Assembly (NCBI GenBank): GCA_025354985.1 | Contig: JANXLU010000053.1 | Coordinates: forward strand, 1-64,000 | Length of the DNA: 64,000 nt | Direction: 5' to 3' | DNA from: Chloroflexota bacterium | GTDB taxonomy: Bacteria > Chloroflexota > Anaerolineae > J036 > Brachytrichaceae | In this document: positions 9,160 to 18,501 of the stretch, piece by piece | Layout of the letters: every line of letters begins with the position of its first letter | Position numbering within the stretch: position 1 is the stretch's first letter | The notes under the pieces: generated by a model | Database searches by the model: none | What the model was told of the DNA's origin: nothing | What the model saw: the letters and a program-made list of their open reading frames with translations, nothing else | Translations under genes and position numbers: made by a program

Positions 9160-9189
9160 ATTGTAGACGTGACCGATTAACCATACAAT
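9160..9189. promoter_or_regulatory. Interlocked divergent promoters
   Basis: The minus-strand -10 TACAAT (9165 to 9160) lies 7 nt before the ATG at 9152; the plus-strand -10 TACAAT (9184-9189) lies 9 nt before the ATG at 9199. With 17-nt spacers, each -35 (TTGTAT minus, TTGTAG plus) falls on the other promoter's -10, so polymerase should be able to occupy only one side at a time. Confidence 0.6.
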
Positions 9190-9198
9190 TCGCGGCTT

Positions 9199-10017
9199 AT
9201 GCGAATTGCGATTCTGGGCGATATTCACGGCAACCTTCATGCGTTTGAAGCGGCACTTGCCCACGCCAAGGCGCAATCGCCGGATCACCTTGTCCTACTT
9301 GGTGATTATGTCAATGGTTGTCCGGATTCGGTGCCGTGCTGGCACCTAGCACGATCGCTCGGCGCGTGCATGGTGCGCGGCAACCACGAGCGGTATGTCT
9401 CCGAGTTTGGCACGGATCGTGCCGATCCACAATGGGTGTCGCAACAATGGCTGCCGCTACAGTGGACGGTGTCTCAGTTTTCCGCTGCTGACAAGGCAGA
9501 GATGCGCACGCTTGCTTTTACGACCGTGCCTGCCGGTTGTTCCGATGTTCTGTTTATGCATGGCTCACCAGTGAGCGATGTTGGCAACATTGGTCTATAT
9601 GACCGCGAGCAGTCGGTTGTGGATTTCATGGATGGTCACACTGCCCGCCTTTTCGTCCGTGGTCACACTCACCTGGCCATGCAGCGCCAACATTTGGATC
9701 AACTTATTGTTACAAATGGTTCGGTCGGTCTGCCCCTATCGGGTCACACGCATGCGGAATACGCCGTTGCAGATTTGATTGCGGGCCGCTGGACGGTGCG
9801 TCACATTCACGTGTCGTACGATCATTCCGCCGCGCTCCGCCGCTTTCATGACACGGGCTGGATGCGCGAAACAGGTGTCATGGGGCGGATGTATTTTCTG
9901 GAGGCAAAACTCGCGGGTTCCTTTATTGCGCCATTTTTGCGCTTACATCGACATCTGTCAACGACACGGGGATTTAATCTTGAGCAGAGTTTTGAGGTAT
10001 TTTGGCGGGATTGGTAA
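9199..10017 (+). CDS. Metallophosphoesterase
   Basis: A 272-residue calcineurin-like phosphoesterase of the YfcE/MJ0936-like group. The di-metal motifs are intact: GDIHGN (Asp8, His10), GDYVNG (Asp36), RGNHE and GHTH. Such proteins cleave phosphodiesters, including cyclic nucleotides. The message should be leaderless (TACAAT ends 9 nt before the ATG). Its 3' end overlaps the convergent gene by 44 bp, so the two transcripts would be antisense to each other at their ends. Confidence 0.85.
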   Translation: MRIAILGDIHGNLHAFEAALAHAKAQSPDHLVLLGDYVNGCPDSVPCWHLARSLGACMVRGNHERYVSEFGTDRADPQWVSQQWLPLQWTVSQFSAADKAEMRTLAFTTVPAGCSDVLFMHGSPVSDVGNIGLYDREQSVVDFMDGHTARLFVRGHTHLAMQRQHLDQLIVTNGSVGLPLSGHTHAEYAVADLIAGRWTVRHIHVSYDHSAALRRFHDTGWMRETGVMGRMYFLEAKLAGSFIAPFLRLHRHLSTTRGFNLEQSFEVFWRDW

Positions 10018-11032
10018 GGCTGGCGGAAAGCTCAACAAGATTGGCGGTTGCAAGCGCACGCGTGCCGTCCTCGATTTCGTGGATCATGCGCACGAGCTTG
10101 TGCAGCGCGGGTGTTTCGACGCGATGGCGTGCCGCCCGATCCAGGATTGGCAGGAACTGGGCATCCACCTCGGTTTTGCGCTTTCGAATTGCGAGATCGC
10201 GCCACACGCCACTATGGGTCTGAGTATCACGCCGCCGCATTTCCACCAGATTGGCAATAAAAGGTTCAATCCGTTCCTTCCGGCCACTCATCACAGCATC
10301 CGGGTCATATCCATCAAACCCCAATGGCTGCACACCTTCCGCCTGTGCCACGCGCATCACTTCGTGGGCAAGCGCCACCAGAACGGGGTAATGGTTGGCA
10401 ATGCCATCTGCCATGGTTTCATTTGTTAAGGCGGTACCAAATAGCATGGCACCATAGCCCATTTTTCCCCATAGATAGCCCCAGATGTTGTCGGTCATGC
10501 GAACCTGTCTTCGATCCTGTCCGGCTACGCTCCAAGCGCTTAGATCGTGCTGGAGCGCCATCAACCTTGGCGTAATGTGCCCATCCAACTCACCGATGTA
10601 GAAGGCTCCTGGACCACCAAGCAGGATCTTGCCGGGTTCACGATATGTTGCGGAAAAGTTGATAAAACAGCCAATCGTGCGTCTTCTTCCTATAACCTCT
10701 GCAATCCAGTGTTCATTTAACCCATTCTGTGCGCTCATGACGAATCCGTCCGGTGCAAGATTTGGCGCGATCATCCGAATGGCGGCTTGCGTTGCAGGAG
10801 ATTTCACTGCCAAAATCACGCGGTGAAGATCACTGGGTAGTTTGTCGGGCGTTACGGCGTGCGCGCCCGTAGTAAATGACTCATCGTAGGTTGTGAGGTC
10901 TATTCCGTGGGCGTTGATGGCTTCAACGTGATCCAGCGCTGTATCCACAAATAGCACCTGATGTCCCGCCCGGGATAAATACGCTCCAACCGTTCCACCA
11001 ATGGCGCCTGCACCGACAATTGTGTACTCCAT
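9974..11032 (-). CDS. Ketopantoate reductase-like (PanE/ApbA family) dehydrogenase
   Basis: A 352-residue NAD(P)-dependent dehydrogenase. The N-terminal Rossmann motif GAGAIGG (7-13) and the region AVKSPATQAA follow the 2-dehydropantoate 2-reductase family; the C-terminal helical domain is also present. It may act in pantothenate synthesis, but many family members have other substrates and no pan genes lie nearby. I chose ATG 11032 (MEYTIVGAGAIGG) rather than 11062 because it gives the usual family N-terminus. It follows murJ by 58 bp. Confidence 0.75.
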   Translation of the reverse strand: MEYTIVGAGAIGGTVGAYLSRAGHQVLFVDTALDHVEAINAHGIDLTTYDESFTTGAHAVTPDKLPSDLHRVILAVKSPATQAAIRMIAPNLAPDGFVMSAQNGLNEHWIAEVIGRRRTIGCFINFSATYREPGKILLGGPGAFYIGELDGHITPRLMALQHDLSAWSVAGQDRRQVRMTDNIWGYLWGKMGYGAMLFGTALTNETMADGIANHYPVLVALAHEVMRVAQAEGVQPLGFDGYDPDAVMSGRKERIEPFIANLVEMRRRDTQTHSGVWRDLAIRKRKTEVDAQFLPILDRAARHRVETPALHKLVRMIHEIEDGTRALATANLVELSASLTNPAKIPQNSAQD

Positions 11033-11090
11033 ACGCCTATTGAAGCACAAGACGAAGCACACGACCGCGCTGGCAGCAAGCGAACCCGGG

Positions 11091-12674
11091 TCAGAATCCG
11101 ATCAGTCGCGCGCGTAGTTTGGTGATTGAAAGCTCTGGAACCCGCAATAGATTGGCCGCGATTACATATAGCAAGGCGCCCATCACGGCGGCGCCGACCG
11201 CAACACCTATATGCGCTACGCGCCCGACGTCTCCCAGGCGCGACTGGAGAAAGATCATGGCCTGCCAAACCCCAATCCCCATGATGCTCGCTGCAAAAAT
11301 GACTTTACTCAGTAGCGTCGTAAGGCCGTTGCCTCGCAAGCTACCTACGCTGCGTGACAGAAAGGTACCCATTAAGATCATATCCACACCAGTCTTTAAT
11401 GAATCCGACAAAATCAGGTCAAACAGCGTAAATGTGCGCAGACTGCTGGCATCAAGTGCCGTCAATGAACCTACAAGGATAAGGTAAAGGACGGTACTAA
11501 CCAAGCCGATTAGAGTTGGCGTTCTGGTGTTGTGCCGTGCATAAAAACCAAAGATAAGCAACCGGTCTATGGCCGAGAAGAACAAATTGGGAACTGCAGC
11601 GCGCAACGCAAGGGCCGTATACGCCGTTGATTCCGGCGTAAACTCTCCATGTTCATAGAGCACGCCGACCACCGGAAGCGCCAGAATAAATAGTCCAATC
11701 GTTGCGGGCACAATAAGGACGGATACAAGACGCAAACCTCGCGCCAGCGTAGCGGAGAATTCGTCGCTCCTTGTTGTAGACAGGGTGGGCAGAATGGCTG
11801 CGCCAACAGCGCTGGCCACCATCCCAAGCGGAAACTGGATGACGTTTGCCGCATACCGCATCGTTACCGGTCCTTGCTCACTGATTCGGCTGGCCAGCGC
11901 AAAACTAATCAATGCTGCAATCTGGGCAAGGGCCAATCCACCCGCAACAGGAGCATACAGTTTGAGGATGTGTGCGATCCCTGGATGGCGCCAGTTAAGT
12001 GAGACTCGTATTGGTATGCCCCGCAACCCTGGTAGTTGCAAAATCACTTGTGCGATGCTCCCCATCAACAGACCGATCGCTAGCGAGTTGATTCCCAGCT
12101 GTCGACCAAGCAGCACCATCATTCCAATCATGACCAGGTTGTAAGTCGTGGCCGTAAAGGCTGTAAGGTTAAATCTGCGCCGCGCTTGCAATACTGCGGT
12201 CAATATCCCGCTAAAGTTGAGAAACAATATTGCGGGAATCGTGATGCGCAGCAAACGGGCGGTTTCGTCAACCAGTTCCGTCCGGCCTCCACTTAGGAGC
12301 GCCGCAAGTGGCTCGGCAAACAGCCAAAGCACAGCGATGATCAGGCTTATGGCGCCAAACACCAGTCCGATCAGCGCCCCAAGCAATTGGCCAAATGCTT
12401 CCAATGCGGGTTTGTTTTGCTGCGCCCCCAGTGGCCCGCTAAATGTAGGCACCAATGAGCTGCTCAGCATACCGCCGACGAGCAGATCGTTAAAGAGTGT
12501 TGGCGGGGTGCTGGCGAGCTCGAAAGCGCTCGCATGCCCGCCATTGCCAAAGAAATAGCTTTTGACGCTGTCGCGTCCAATGCCAACAAGGCGGCTGGTG
12601 AGGCTGCCCAGCGATGTAATCGTTGCCGCCCGCGCAATGGATTGCGGCGAGTCGGCCGGTTCGAACAGGGGCAA
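11091..12674 (-). CDS. murJ: Lipid II flippase MurJ
   Basis: A 527-residue polytopic membrane protein of the MurJ/MviN family, which moves the peptidoglycan precursor lipid II across the cytoplasmic membrane. The N-terminal pattern (SLGSLTSRLVGIGRD, then the LVGGMLSSSLVPTF loop) is characteristic, and about 14 hydrophobic segments follow. The only standard in-frame start after the upstream stop is a TTG at 12674; no Shine-Dalgarno is visible, so translation probably depends on coupling to the lipoprotein gene 17 bp upstream. Confidence 0.9.
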   Translation of the reverse strand: MPLFEPADSPQSIARAATITSLGSLTSRLVGIGRDSVKSYFFGNGGHASAFELASTPPTLFNDLLVGGMLSSSLVPTFSGPLGAQQNKPALEAFGQLLGALIGLVFGAISLIIAVLWLFAEPLAALLSGGRTELVDETARLLRITIPAILFLNFSGILTAVLQARRRFNLTAFTATTYNLVMIGMMVLLGRQLGINSLAIGLLMGSIAQVILQLPGLRGIPIRVSLNWRHPGIAHILKLYAPVAGGLALAQIAALISFALASRISEQGPVTMRYAANVIQFPLGMVASAVGAAILPTLSTTRSDEFSATLARGLRLVSVLIVPATIGLFILALPVVGVLYEHGEFTPESTAYTALALRAAVPNLFFSAIDRLLIFGFYARHNTRTPTLIGLVSTVLYLILVGSLTALDASSLRTFTLFDLILSDSLKTGVDMILMGTFLSRSVGSLRGNGLTTLLSKVIFAASIMGIGVWQAMIFLQSRLGDVGRVAHIGVAVGAAVMGALLYVIAANLLRVPELSITKLRARLIGF

Positions 12675-12691
12675 AGGCGCGATGGCGGCGT

Positions 12692-13936
12692 TTAGGTCGT
12701 TTTAAAGCAATCCACAATGACGGCGCGTGGAATGGTTGTTTGACTGCCGTCTGCTTTGGTGACGTAAATCGTGAAAAGGTAGAAGCCGCGCTTGTCGATC
12801 GTAAATGGTTGCTGGCCGCTGGGTAGCTGAAGCGGAAGGCGCTTGCCAACCGCACCCTGCAGTGATACGGATCCGATATCACCCACCGGGCAAGGGCCAT
12901 ACGTACCGCCACCTGCCGAGGTGGTAATCTCCAGTTCCGCACTTCGCGCTCCGTTGATTTCATATACAAGCGCCGTATTTTTGCTTTCGTTAAACCCAAG
13001 GGGCACGTCGCCGATATTGTCTCGGGGAGCAAATCGCATGTTTTGACTGTAGGGTAATAATGCCGCTGGCGCAACCGCGGGCGTTGCCGTTGCTGCTGCG
13101 GCTGCTCCAACCGGCGGGGCTGTTGGTAGACCCTTAAGGCCACCCGAATTGACGGTTTGCGGTGGCTTTGAGGCGTCTGCAGCCGGTGCCGCCGTGGCAG
13201 GTGCATCCGCCGCGGTTTTGGCGGGCTGTACCACCTTGAGCTTGCTGGCATCGCCATCAAACTTTACCAAGTCGGCAAATACCCAACCGTCCTTGCCGCT
13301 GAAATCTATGTTAAACCACGTGCCATCCTGATTCTTGCCTTTGACCGTAGCTTTTTCATTTTGCTTAAGCTGGCCCAATTCCGCGTTGCTGGTCGCCGGG
13401 CCCGATCGCACCCGCGCGAACTCATTTGTAACAGTAAGCTGACCGGGAGCATCCGTGGGTTTGGCGGCAGGCCCGGCAGTTGGGGCGGCGGTTGGCGCAG
13501 CAACTGCCGGGACCGTTGCCGCGACTGTTGGTTGCTGTGACACCACCGTAGCCACCGCTACGGGAGCCTTGGCCGTCACAATGACCGATGCATTGGCCAG
13601 CACTTCATTGGCCGCATTGATCCCCTTAACTTGCAGCACATGCGTATTCACAAGATCAGGAGTCCACGGTACGTTAATGGCGAACTCGTTTGGCGCTGTG
13701 CTCTGGGGCAAGGTGGCATATTTCACGCCATCGACGTAAATGTCCACCTGCTTTACTCCGACACCCGTTACCTTGCCAATGATTGAAGTCGATTGCCCAA
13801 CGATTAAAGCAGTGTCAGCCGTTGGGGCGGTAATGACCGCGGCAGGAGGGGGTGCAGCTTGACCGCATGCGCTTATCGTTATCGCGCTTGCACACAACGC
13901 AGCGACGAAAGACCGTGTATTTATCAACTTCTTCAT
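12692..13936 (-). CDS. Lipoprotein with Ig-like and bacterial SH3 domains
   Basis: A 414-residue secreted lipoprotein. The start at 13936 gives a typical signal (MKKLINTRSF) with lipobox ITISAC. After it come an Ig-like domain (about residues 33-130), an Ala/Pro/Thr linker, an SH3b domain with RVRSGP and GWVFADLV, a second low-complexity linker and a C-terminal beta-rich domain that I do not recognise. It probably binds cell-wall or surface glycans. Its place just upstream of murJ supports an envelope role. TAGAAT lies 13 nt before the start. Confidence 0.75.
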   Translation of the reverse strand: MKKLINTRSFVAALCASAITISACGQAAPPPAAVITAPTADTALIVGQSTSIIGKVTGVGVKQVDIYVDGVKYATLPQSTAPNEFAINVPWTPDLVNTHVLQVKGINAANEVLANASVIVTAKAPVAVATVVSQQPTVAATVPAVAAPTAAPTAGPAAKPTDAPGQLTVTNEFARVRSGPATSNAELGQLKQNEKATVKGKNQDGTWFNIDFSGKDGWVFADLVKFDGDASKLKVVQPAKTAADAPATAAPAADASKPPQTVNSGGLKGLPTAPPVGAAAAATATPAVAPAALLPYSQNMRFAPRDNIGDVPLGFNESKNTALVYEINGARSAELEITTSAGGGTYGPCPVGDIGSVSLQGAVGKRLPLQLPSGQQPFTIDKRGFYLFTIYVTKADGSQTTIPRAVIVDCFKTT

Positions 13937-14069
13937 AATGGGCAGAACGATTCTACATCTTGCACCCCTATTTGGATCAATTCGCCGATTTCGCGACAGC
14001 ACCGGTCGTTCTCGCTGGTGGAAACGCGCCAGCAAGATGTGATCACGCCACAGGTGAATTGTCGCTTTC

Positions 14070-14465
14070 CTAAATCGCGGAAAAATCGCTCTTCCCAGTC
14101 AACACTTTCTCGATGACACTGCGCAGCCCCTGGAGCTGAACGGGTCGCGAAACAAATGCAGTCATACCACTTTGCTCCGCCAGAGCGATATCAGCCGGAT
14201 CATTACTCGCGGTAAACCCTATGATCGGAATTCCGATATTTTCCTGACGTAATGTGCGCACCGCCTCGAAGCCAGTGATTCCCGGCATGTGGCAGTCCAT
14301 GAGGACCAATGAAAAGCTTGCGTGTTTGGCTCGCAATAACGAGATCGCCGATGGTCCGTCAACCACGGTTTCACTTTCGAAACCCATTTTCTTGAGTTGA
14401 AGCTGGCTCAGCTTGCGGTTTGCGGCGTTATCATCAACCACAAGTATGGGTTTCTCTTCTGACAT
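14070..14465 (-). CDS. Single-domain response regulator (receiver)
   Basis: A 131-residue CheY-like receiver domain with Asp11/Asp12 and the phosphoacceptor Asp57 (LVLMDCHMPG), and Thr85 in the GFTAS switch. The normally invariant Lys near the C-terminus is Arg107 (SRPV), which may alter phosphorylation or switching. There is no output domain and no adjacent kinase, so it likely works with a distant hybrid kinase. I chose MSEEKPI (14465) over the upstream in-frame codons because it gives the normal family start. Confidence 0.85.
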   Translation of the reverse strand: MSEEKPILVVDDNAANRKLSQLQLKKMGFESETVVDGPSAISLLRAKHASFSLVLMDCHMPGITGFEAVRTLRQENIGIPIIGFTASNDPADIALAEQSGMTAFVSRPVQLQGLRSVIEKVLTGKSDFSAI

Positions 14466-14557
14466 AGATGGGATCAATAGTGTAACCCGCACACCGCCAT
14501 ACGTGCATCGACCTAAGTGAACGCTGGTGCTACGTCGTTGTATGTATCAGTAAAAAA

Positions 14558-16246
14558 TCAACCACATAAGGCCCCACTGCTGGCCGGTCCCACCAGCTTT
14601 GCGTATTTCGCTAGTGCACCTGTTGTATACATGGGTGCCGGGCGTATCCACTGAGCCATTCGCGCCTGTATCTCGGTATCACTCAATGCGACACTCAATT
14701 CTCCTTCCATCGCATCAGTTGCATCCAAGGTTATGATGTCCCCGTCCTTGAGAATGGCTATCGGCCCACCAACCCAGGCTTCTGGCCCGACATGACCAAC
14801 GGACAGACCACGCGTGGCGCCTGAAAACCGGCCGTCTGTAATCAAAGCTACGTCATAACCCAGACCTTGACCCATAATTGCCGCCGTCGTGCTGAGCATT
14901 TCTCGCATTCCGGGACCACCCTGTGGCCCTTCATATCGAATCACCACCACATCACCTTTAACGATCTCGCGCCGTGCCACGGCTGCGGCTGCGGCCTCCT
15001 CACCATCAAACACCCGTGCTGGCCCGGTATGTTTTCGGTTTGCAATACCGGCCACCTTTACAACACTTCCGTCCGGAGCCAGGTTGCCGCGAAGGATGAC
15101 CATGCCGCCGGTTGGGCTCAACGCCTTTGTTACCGGGTAGATGACGTCCTGCCCGGGCAAATCAGCGGCAGACTTGGCGTCTTTCAGGTTTTCGCGCAGC
15201 GTTTTCCCGGTAACCGTCATCACGTCGCCGTGTAACAACCCGGCATCAAGCAATGTTTTCATGATCACGGGCACACCACCAATTTTGTGCAAGTCTTCCA
15301 TGACATATTTGCCACCAGGAGTCATGTCCACGATGTGGGGTGTACGCCCGTTTATCCGGATAAAGTCGTCAAACGTTATTTTGAGCCCGGCTTCGTGCGC
15401 CATTGCCGGAATGTGTAACGCAATATTGGTGCTCCCGCCCATGCTGAAGGCAACTGTCATTGCGTTTTCAAAGGCTTCTATTGTGAGAATGTCGCGCGCC
15501 ATAATCCCGCGCGCCACGAGGTGCATCAGGGCCTTGCCACTTTCGTAGCCGATGGCAAAGCGCGATTCTTCCACTGCAGGTGGGGAGGCATTCCCGGGCA
15601 GAGCAATACCCAGCGCCTCACTTACCGAGGCCATTGTGTTGGCGGTGAACAACCCACCGCAGGATCCGATCCCAGGGCAAGCCGCGCATTCAAGCTCATA
15701 CAAGTCAGCATCCGTTATCTTGTTTGCCTCACGCTGACCAACCGCTTCATATACGTTTTGAATCGTGACGTCCTTGCCGCGGAAATTACCCGGTTTGATG
15801 GTCCCTCCATAGACAAATATGCTTGGTAGATTCAAGCGGGCCATTGCCATGATGGTGCCGGGCAAGCTTTTGTCGCATCCGGCCAATCCCAGAATTGCAT
15901 CGTAGCAATGAGCGCGCATGACCAGTTCAAATGAATCCGCAATGATTTCGCGACTGACAAGCGACGTTTTCATGCCCTGATGACCCATGCCAATGCCATC
16001 GCTTACCGAGATCGCCGTAAACTCTCGTGGAGTGCCACCGGCTTCTCGCACACCGCGCTTTGCGGCTTCAGCAAGATCATGAAGAACCATGTTGCATGGT
16101 GTTACTTCATTCCAGGTATTGGCTACGCCGATCAACGGTTGGGCCAATTCCTTGTCTCCCAACCCCATTGCGCGCATAAATGCTCGGTGTGGTGCGCGAG
16201 CGACGCCTTCAAGTTCCTTGCTGCGAATTTTTCCAGGATGTGTCAT
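14558..16246 (-). CDS. ilvD: Dihydroxy-acid dehydratase
   Basis: A 562-residue iron-sulfur dehydratase of branched-chain amino acid and pantothenate synthesis (2,3-dihydroxy-3-methylbutanoate to 2-oxo-3-methylbutanoate). Seen are LAGCDKSLPG, ACPGIGSCGGLFTANTM (cluster cysteines) and DGRFSGATRGLSVGH. The ATG at 16246 is supported by AGAGGA a few bases upstream and by the family N-terminus (KIRSKELEG). The much longer open frame upstream overlaps the divergent gene and is not coding. No other ilv genes are nearby. Confidence 0.95.
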   Translation of the reverse strand: MTHPGKIRSKELEGVARAPHRAFMRAMGLGDKELAQPLIGVANTWNEVTPCNMVLHDLAEAAKRGVREAGGTPREFTAISVSDGIGMGHQGMKTSLVSREIIADSFELVMRAHCYDAILGLAGCDKSLPGTIMAMARLNLPSIFVYGGTIKPGNFRGKDVTIQNVYEAVGQREANKITDADLYELECAACPGIGSCGGLFTANTMASVSEALGIALPGNASPPAVEESRFAIGYESGKALMHLVARGIMARDILTIEAFENAMTVAFSMGGSTNIALHIPAMAHEAGLKITFDDFIRINGRTPHIVDMTPGGKYVMEDLHKIGGVPVIMKTLLDAGLLHGDVMTVTGKTLRENLKDAKSAADLPGQDVIYPVTKALSPTGGMVILRGNLAPDGSVVKVAGIANRKHTGPARVFDGEEAAAAAVARREIVKGDVVVIRYEGPQGGPGMREMLSTTAAIMGQGLGYDVALITDGRFSGATRGLSVGHVGPEAWVGGPIAILKDGDIITLDATDAMEGELSVALSDTEIQARMAQWIRPAPMYTTGALAKYAKLVGPASSGALCG

Positions 16247-16250
16247 GGTT

Positions 16251-16302
16251 TCCTCTTGCGGGATTATATGCAGGACTGCGCAAAGCGTTGAAGCAGTACC
16301 AT
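16251..16302. promoter_or_regulatory. Divergent promoters of ilvD and methyltransferase gene
   Basis: On the minus strand TATAAT (16268 to 16263) is followed by a 16-nt leader holding AGAGGA (16256 to 16251), a normal leadered start for ilvD. On the plus strand TACCAT (16297-16302) ends 8 nt before the ATG at 16311. The two sides thus seem to use different initiation modes. Confidence 0.5.
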
Positions 16303-16310
16303 TGGCACAC

Positions 16311-17009
16311 ATGCCGTTTTTGACCATTGCGGTTGCGCTACTTCTGGTTGCCTTGATTGGTTTACTCGTATATTGGCAAGTGTTTGTGGCAGAAGGCGCA
16401 TATTTGGGGCAGGGTGTCGTCACCATTTTATATGACTTGTTTGCATCGCGCTATGACGGTGTAAAGCAGTTTGACGCCGACCACGATGCACTGATGCTGG
16501 CGCTCCCAATATTGCAATATCTAAATGGCCAATTGCGAACAACCGGCGACGTTCTGGATGTGGCAACTGGAACGGGGCGATTGCCGGTCGCATTGTTTGC
16601 CCAGGTTGTCTTTAAGGGTTCGGTTATTGCGACGGATCTTTCTGAAAGGATGCTCGCGGTTGCCCGCAAGAATCTCAGCGATGTGCCGGCCAGCCGGCTG
16701 GCCATTAGAGTCATGGATGCTCAGCGACTGCGGTTTCCAGATTGTCGGTTTGACGTCGTGACTTGTTTGGAGGCCCTGGAGTTTATGCCAAAGTTTCATA
16801 TGGCCATCATGGAGATGATCCGGGTTTTGAGACCTGGCGGTCTATTGATGCTCACCAACCGGGTTGGCGAGGACGCTTGGAAATTACCCGGCCGAACTCA
16901 AACCACTGAAAAGCTTGTTGCGCTACTCACGGAAATGGGGCTCGCGTCGGTTGAGCACGAGCATTGGATGACGGATTATGACCTGGTAATCGCGCGGAAG
17001 ACGGTTTGA
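16311..17009 (+). CDS. Membrane-anchored class I SAM methyltransferase
   Basis: A 232-residue protein with one N-terminal membrane segment (about residues 3-24) followed by a Rossmann methyltransferase domain. Motif I is DVATGTGRLP, with the acidic residue after ATDLS and a post-motif CLEALEFM. It resembles Methyltransf_11/UbiE-like enzymes; the acceptor is unknown. ATG 16311 is chosen because it precedes the membrane anchor and is 8 nt from TACCAT. Its stop at 17009 lies 14 bp before the regulator gene. Confidence 0.8.
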   Translation: MPFLTIAVALLLVALIGLLVYWQVFVAEGAYLGQGVVTILYDLFASRYDGVKQFDADHDALMLALPILQYLNGQLRTTGDVLDVATGTGRLPVALFAQVVFKGSVIATDLSERMLAVARKNLSDVPASRLAIRVMDAQRLRFPDCRFDVVTCLEALEFMPKFHMAIMEMIRVLRPGGLLMLTNRVGEDAWKLPGRTQTTEKLVALLTEMGLASVEHEHWMTDYDLVIARKTV

Positions 17010-17023
17010 TGCACAATACGGTC

Positions 17024-17602
17024 ATGGCCGCGATTAAACCCTCCATAACCAAGTCGGCATCACCAGCGCCCGTCATGGCACGATCTGCGCCGGCAGGTGC
17101 ATCGTCCAACCTCAACCCGTCTGGTCACTCATCCCGCGGAAGCCAGACGCGTGTGCATGAAATGGATGGTACCGATGTCGAAATCCTAAAACTTTTGCAA
17201 GACAATGCCCGGCTGACATTCTCGGAAATTGGACGGCGAGTACACCTGAGCCAGCCGGCTGTCGCCGAACGCGTGCGCATGCTTGAAGAAAGCGGTACGA
17301 TCCAGGGATATCACGCCCGTGTGGATGCCACCCGTCTGGGCTATCCAATTCTCGCCATCATTCACATTGGTTCGGCCACGCTACTGGAGTCCCAGCAGGT
17401 TATGGATGTACTTAGGCGGTTTGACGAGGTAATCGAAATTCACTCAATCACCGGACGCGATGGATTTATTATCAAAGTGATCACGCCCAGCATCGTGAGA
17501 TTAAACGAAATTATTCGCAATATTGCCGAGGCCAGTCCGCCGACCACGAGTATTGTGCTTCAAAGCCACCTATGGCGACGCACCATTGGCCCAGTGTCGT
17601 GA
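17024..17602 (+). CDS. Lrp/AsnC family transcriptional regulator
   Basis: An Lrp-type regulator: winged HTH (LTFSEIGRRVHLSQPAVAERV) and a C-terminal RAM ligand domain (IHSITGRDGFIIKV). Such proteins sense amino acids and form dimers or octamers. With ATG 17024 there is a 46-residue Ser/Ala/Pro-rich extension before MDGTDVEIL, the normal family start at 17162. CACAAT ends 6 nt before 17024, which favours the long form, but the shorter start cannot be excluded. Its nearness to ilvD is suggestive only. Confidence 0.85.
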   Translation: MAAIKPSITKSASPAPVMARSAPAGASSNLNPSGHSSRGSQTRVHEMDGTDVEILKLLQDNARLTFSEIGRRVHLSQPAVAERVRMLEESGTIQGYHARVDATRLGYPILAIIHIGSATLLESQQVMDVLRRFDEVIEIHSITGRDGFIIKVITPSIVRLNEIIRNIAEASPPTTSIVLQSHLWRRTIGPVS

Positions 17603-17652
17603 CCGTTTGATCGCGTGTGTTTGATGCTGCTTCCCTGGCGGAACGGTGACCG

Positions 17653-18459
17653 CTAAGGGAAGGTGATCGTATTGGAACGAACACCATCGCGGGTTTCTAC
17701 AACGACAGCGCCAACTTGCTCGCCCAGCTCGACGAAGCCCGCAAAGGTGACGTCCCGAGGCTGGCCCGCTGGAATATCAGGAAATACCTGCCCTCCGGCA
17801 TAGCCATAAAAGCATACATACGCTTCGCTCCCACCTTTTTTAACCATAAATGCATACCAATCTCGTGCGCCAATTGAGTTCGGTGTGTTGTTTTGTATTC
17901 GAAGCGACACGTTGAACTTGCTTACTTGTCGACTGTCATCGGTGCTGCAACCTGCTCCGTGCTTATCCATGCCGGCTGGTCGGCCCCAACTTTCATATCC
18001 GCTTTTTTGCACCATTATATAAATATTCCCCTTGGCGGATGCGGGCTGCGGCGCGCTCGTGGGTGGTGGAAGCGGTGTGTTTGTGGGCAACGCCGTCAGG
18101 CGAATCGGTGTACTGGTTGGTACCGGTGCCGGAGTATTCGTGGGGACGGGCGTTGGCGTAAAAGTTGGTGGAACCAGCGTGGGAGATGGAGGCACGGGTG
18201 TCAAAGTCGGTGGAACTGGCGTGCTGGACGGCACAGATGTAGCGGTCGGTGCGTTGGATGTTGCTTCAATACTCTGGGCAACCGCCGTTGCGGTTCCGCT
18301 CAGCGACGCGACGGTGGCGTTGGCTTGCCGCAACGCCGGACCATTAAGATCCGGCGCCGGAGTGGCCGGCTGGGTGCAGGCCGCCAAGATGAGCATGACG
18401 ACGATTGTGCCTTGCACTCGAAACCGGGTGGATTGTGCCAGAATAGAAGAGGTGAACAC
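17653..18459 (-). CDS. Lipoprotein with Pro/Thr-rich linker, unknown C-terminal domain
   Basis: A 268-residue protein with an N-terminal hydrophobic segment and lipobox LILAAC. About 90 residues of Pro/Thr/Val repeats follow (for example TPVPPTLTPVPPSPT), a linker typical of surface lipoproteins. A C-terminal domain of about 125 residues has no motif I recognise; it looks like an all-beta binding domain. The GTG start at 18459 lies 7 nt after TACACT, implying a leaderless message separate from the upstream M67 operon. Confidence 0.7.
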   Translation of the reverse strand: MFTSSILAQSTRFRVQGTIVVMLILAACTQPATPAPDLNGPALRQANATVASLSGTATAVAQSIEATSNAPTATSVPSSTPVPPTLTPVPPSPTLVPPTFTPTPVPTNTPAPVPTSTPIRLTALPTNTPLPPPTSAPQPASAKGNIYIMVQKSGYESWGRPAGMDKHGAGCSTDDSRQVSKFNVSLRIQNNTPNSIGARDWYAFMVKKGGSEAYVCFYGYAGGQVFPDIPAGQPRDVTFAGFVELGEQVGAVVVETRDGVRSNTITFP

Positions 18460-18501
18460 GGCACAAAGTGTATCGCAACAAAGGGGGCTTAGTGATCATG
18501 G

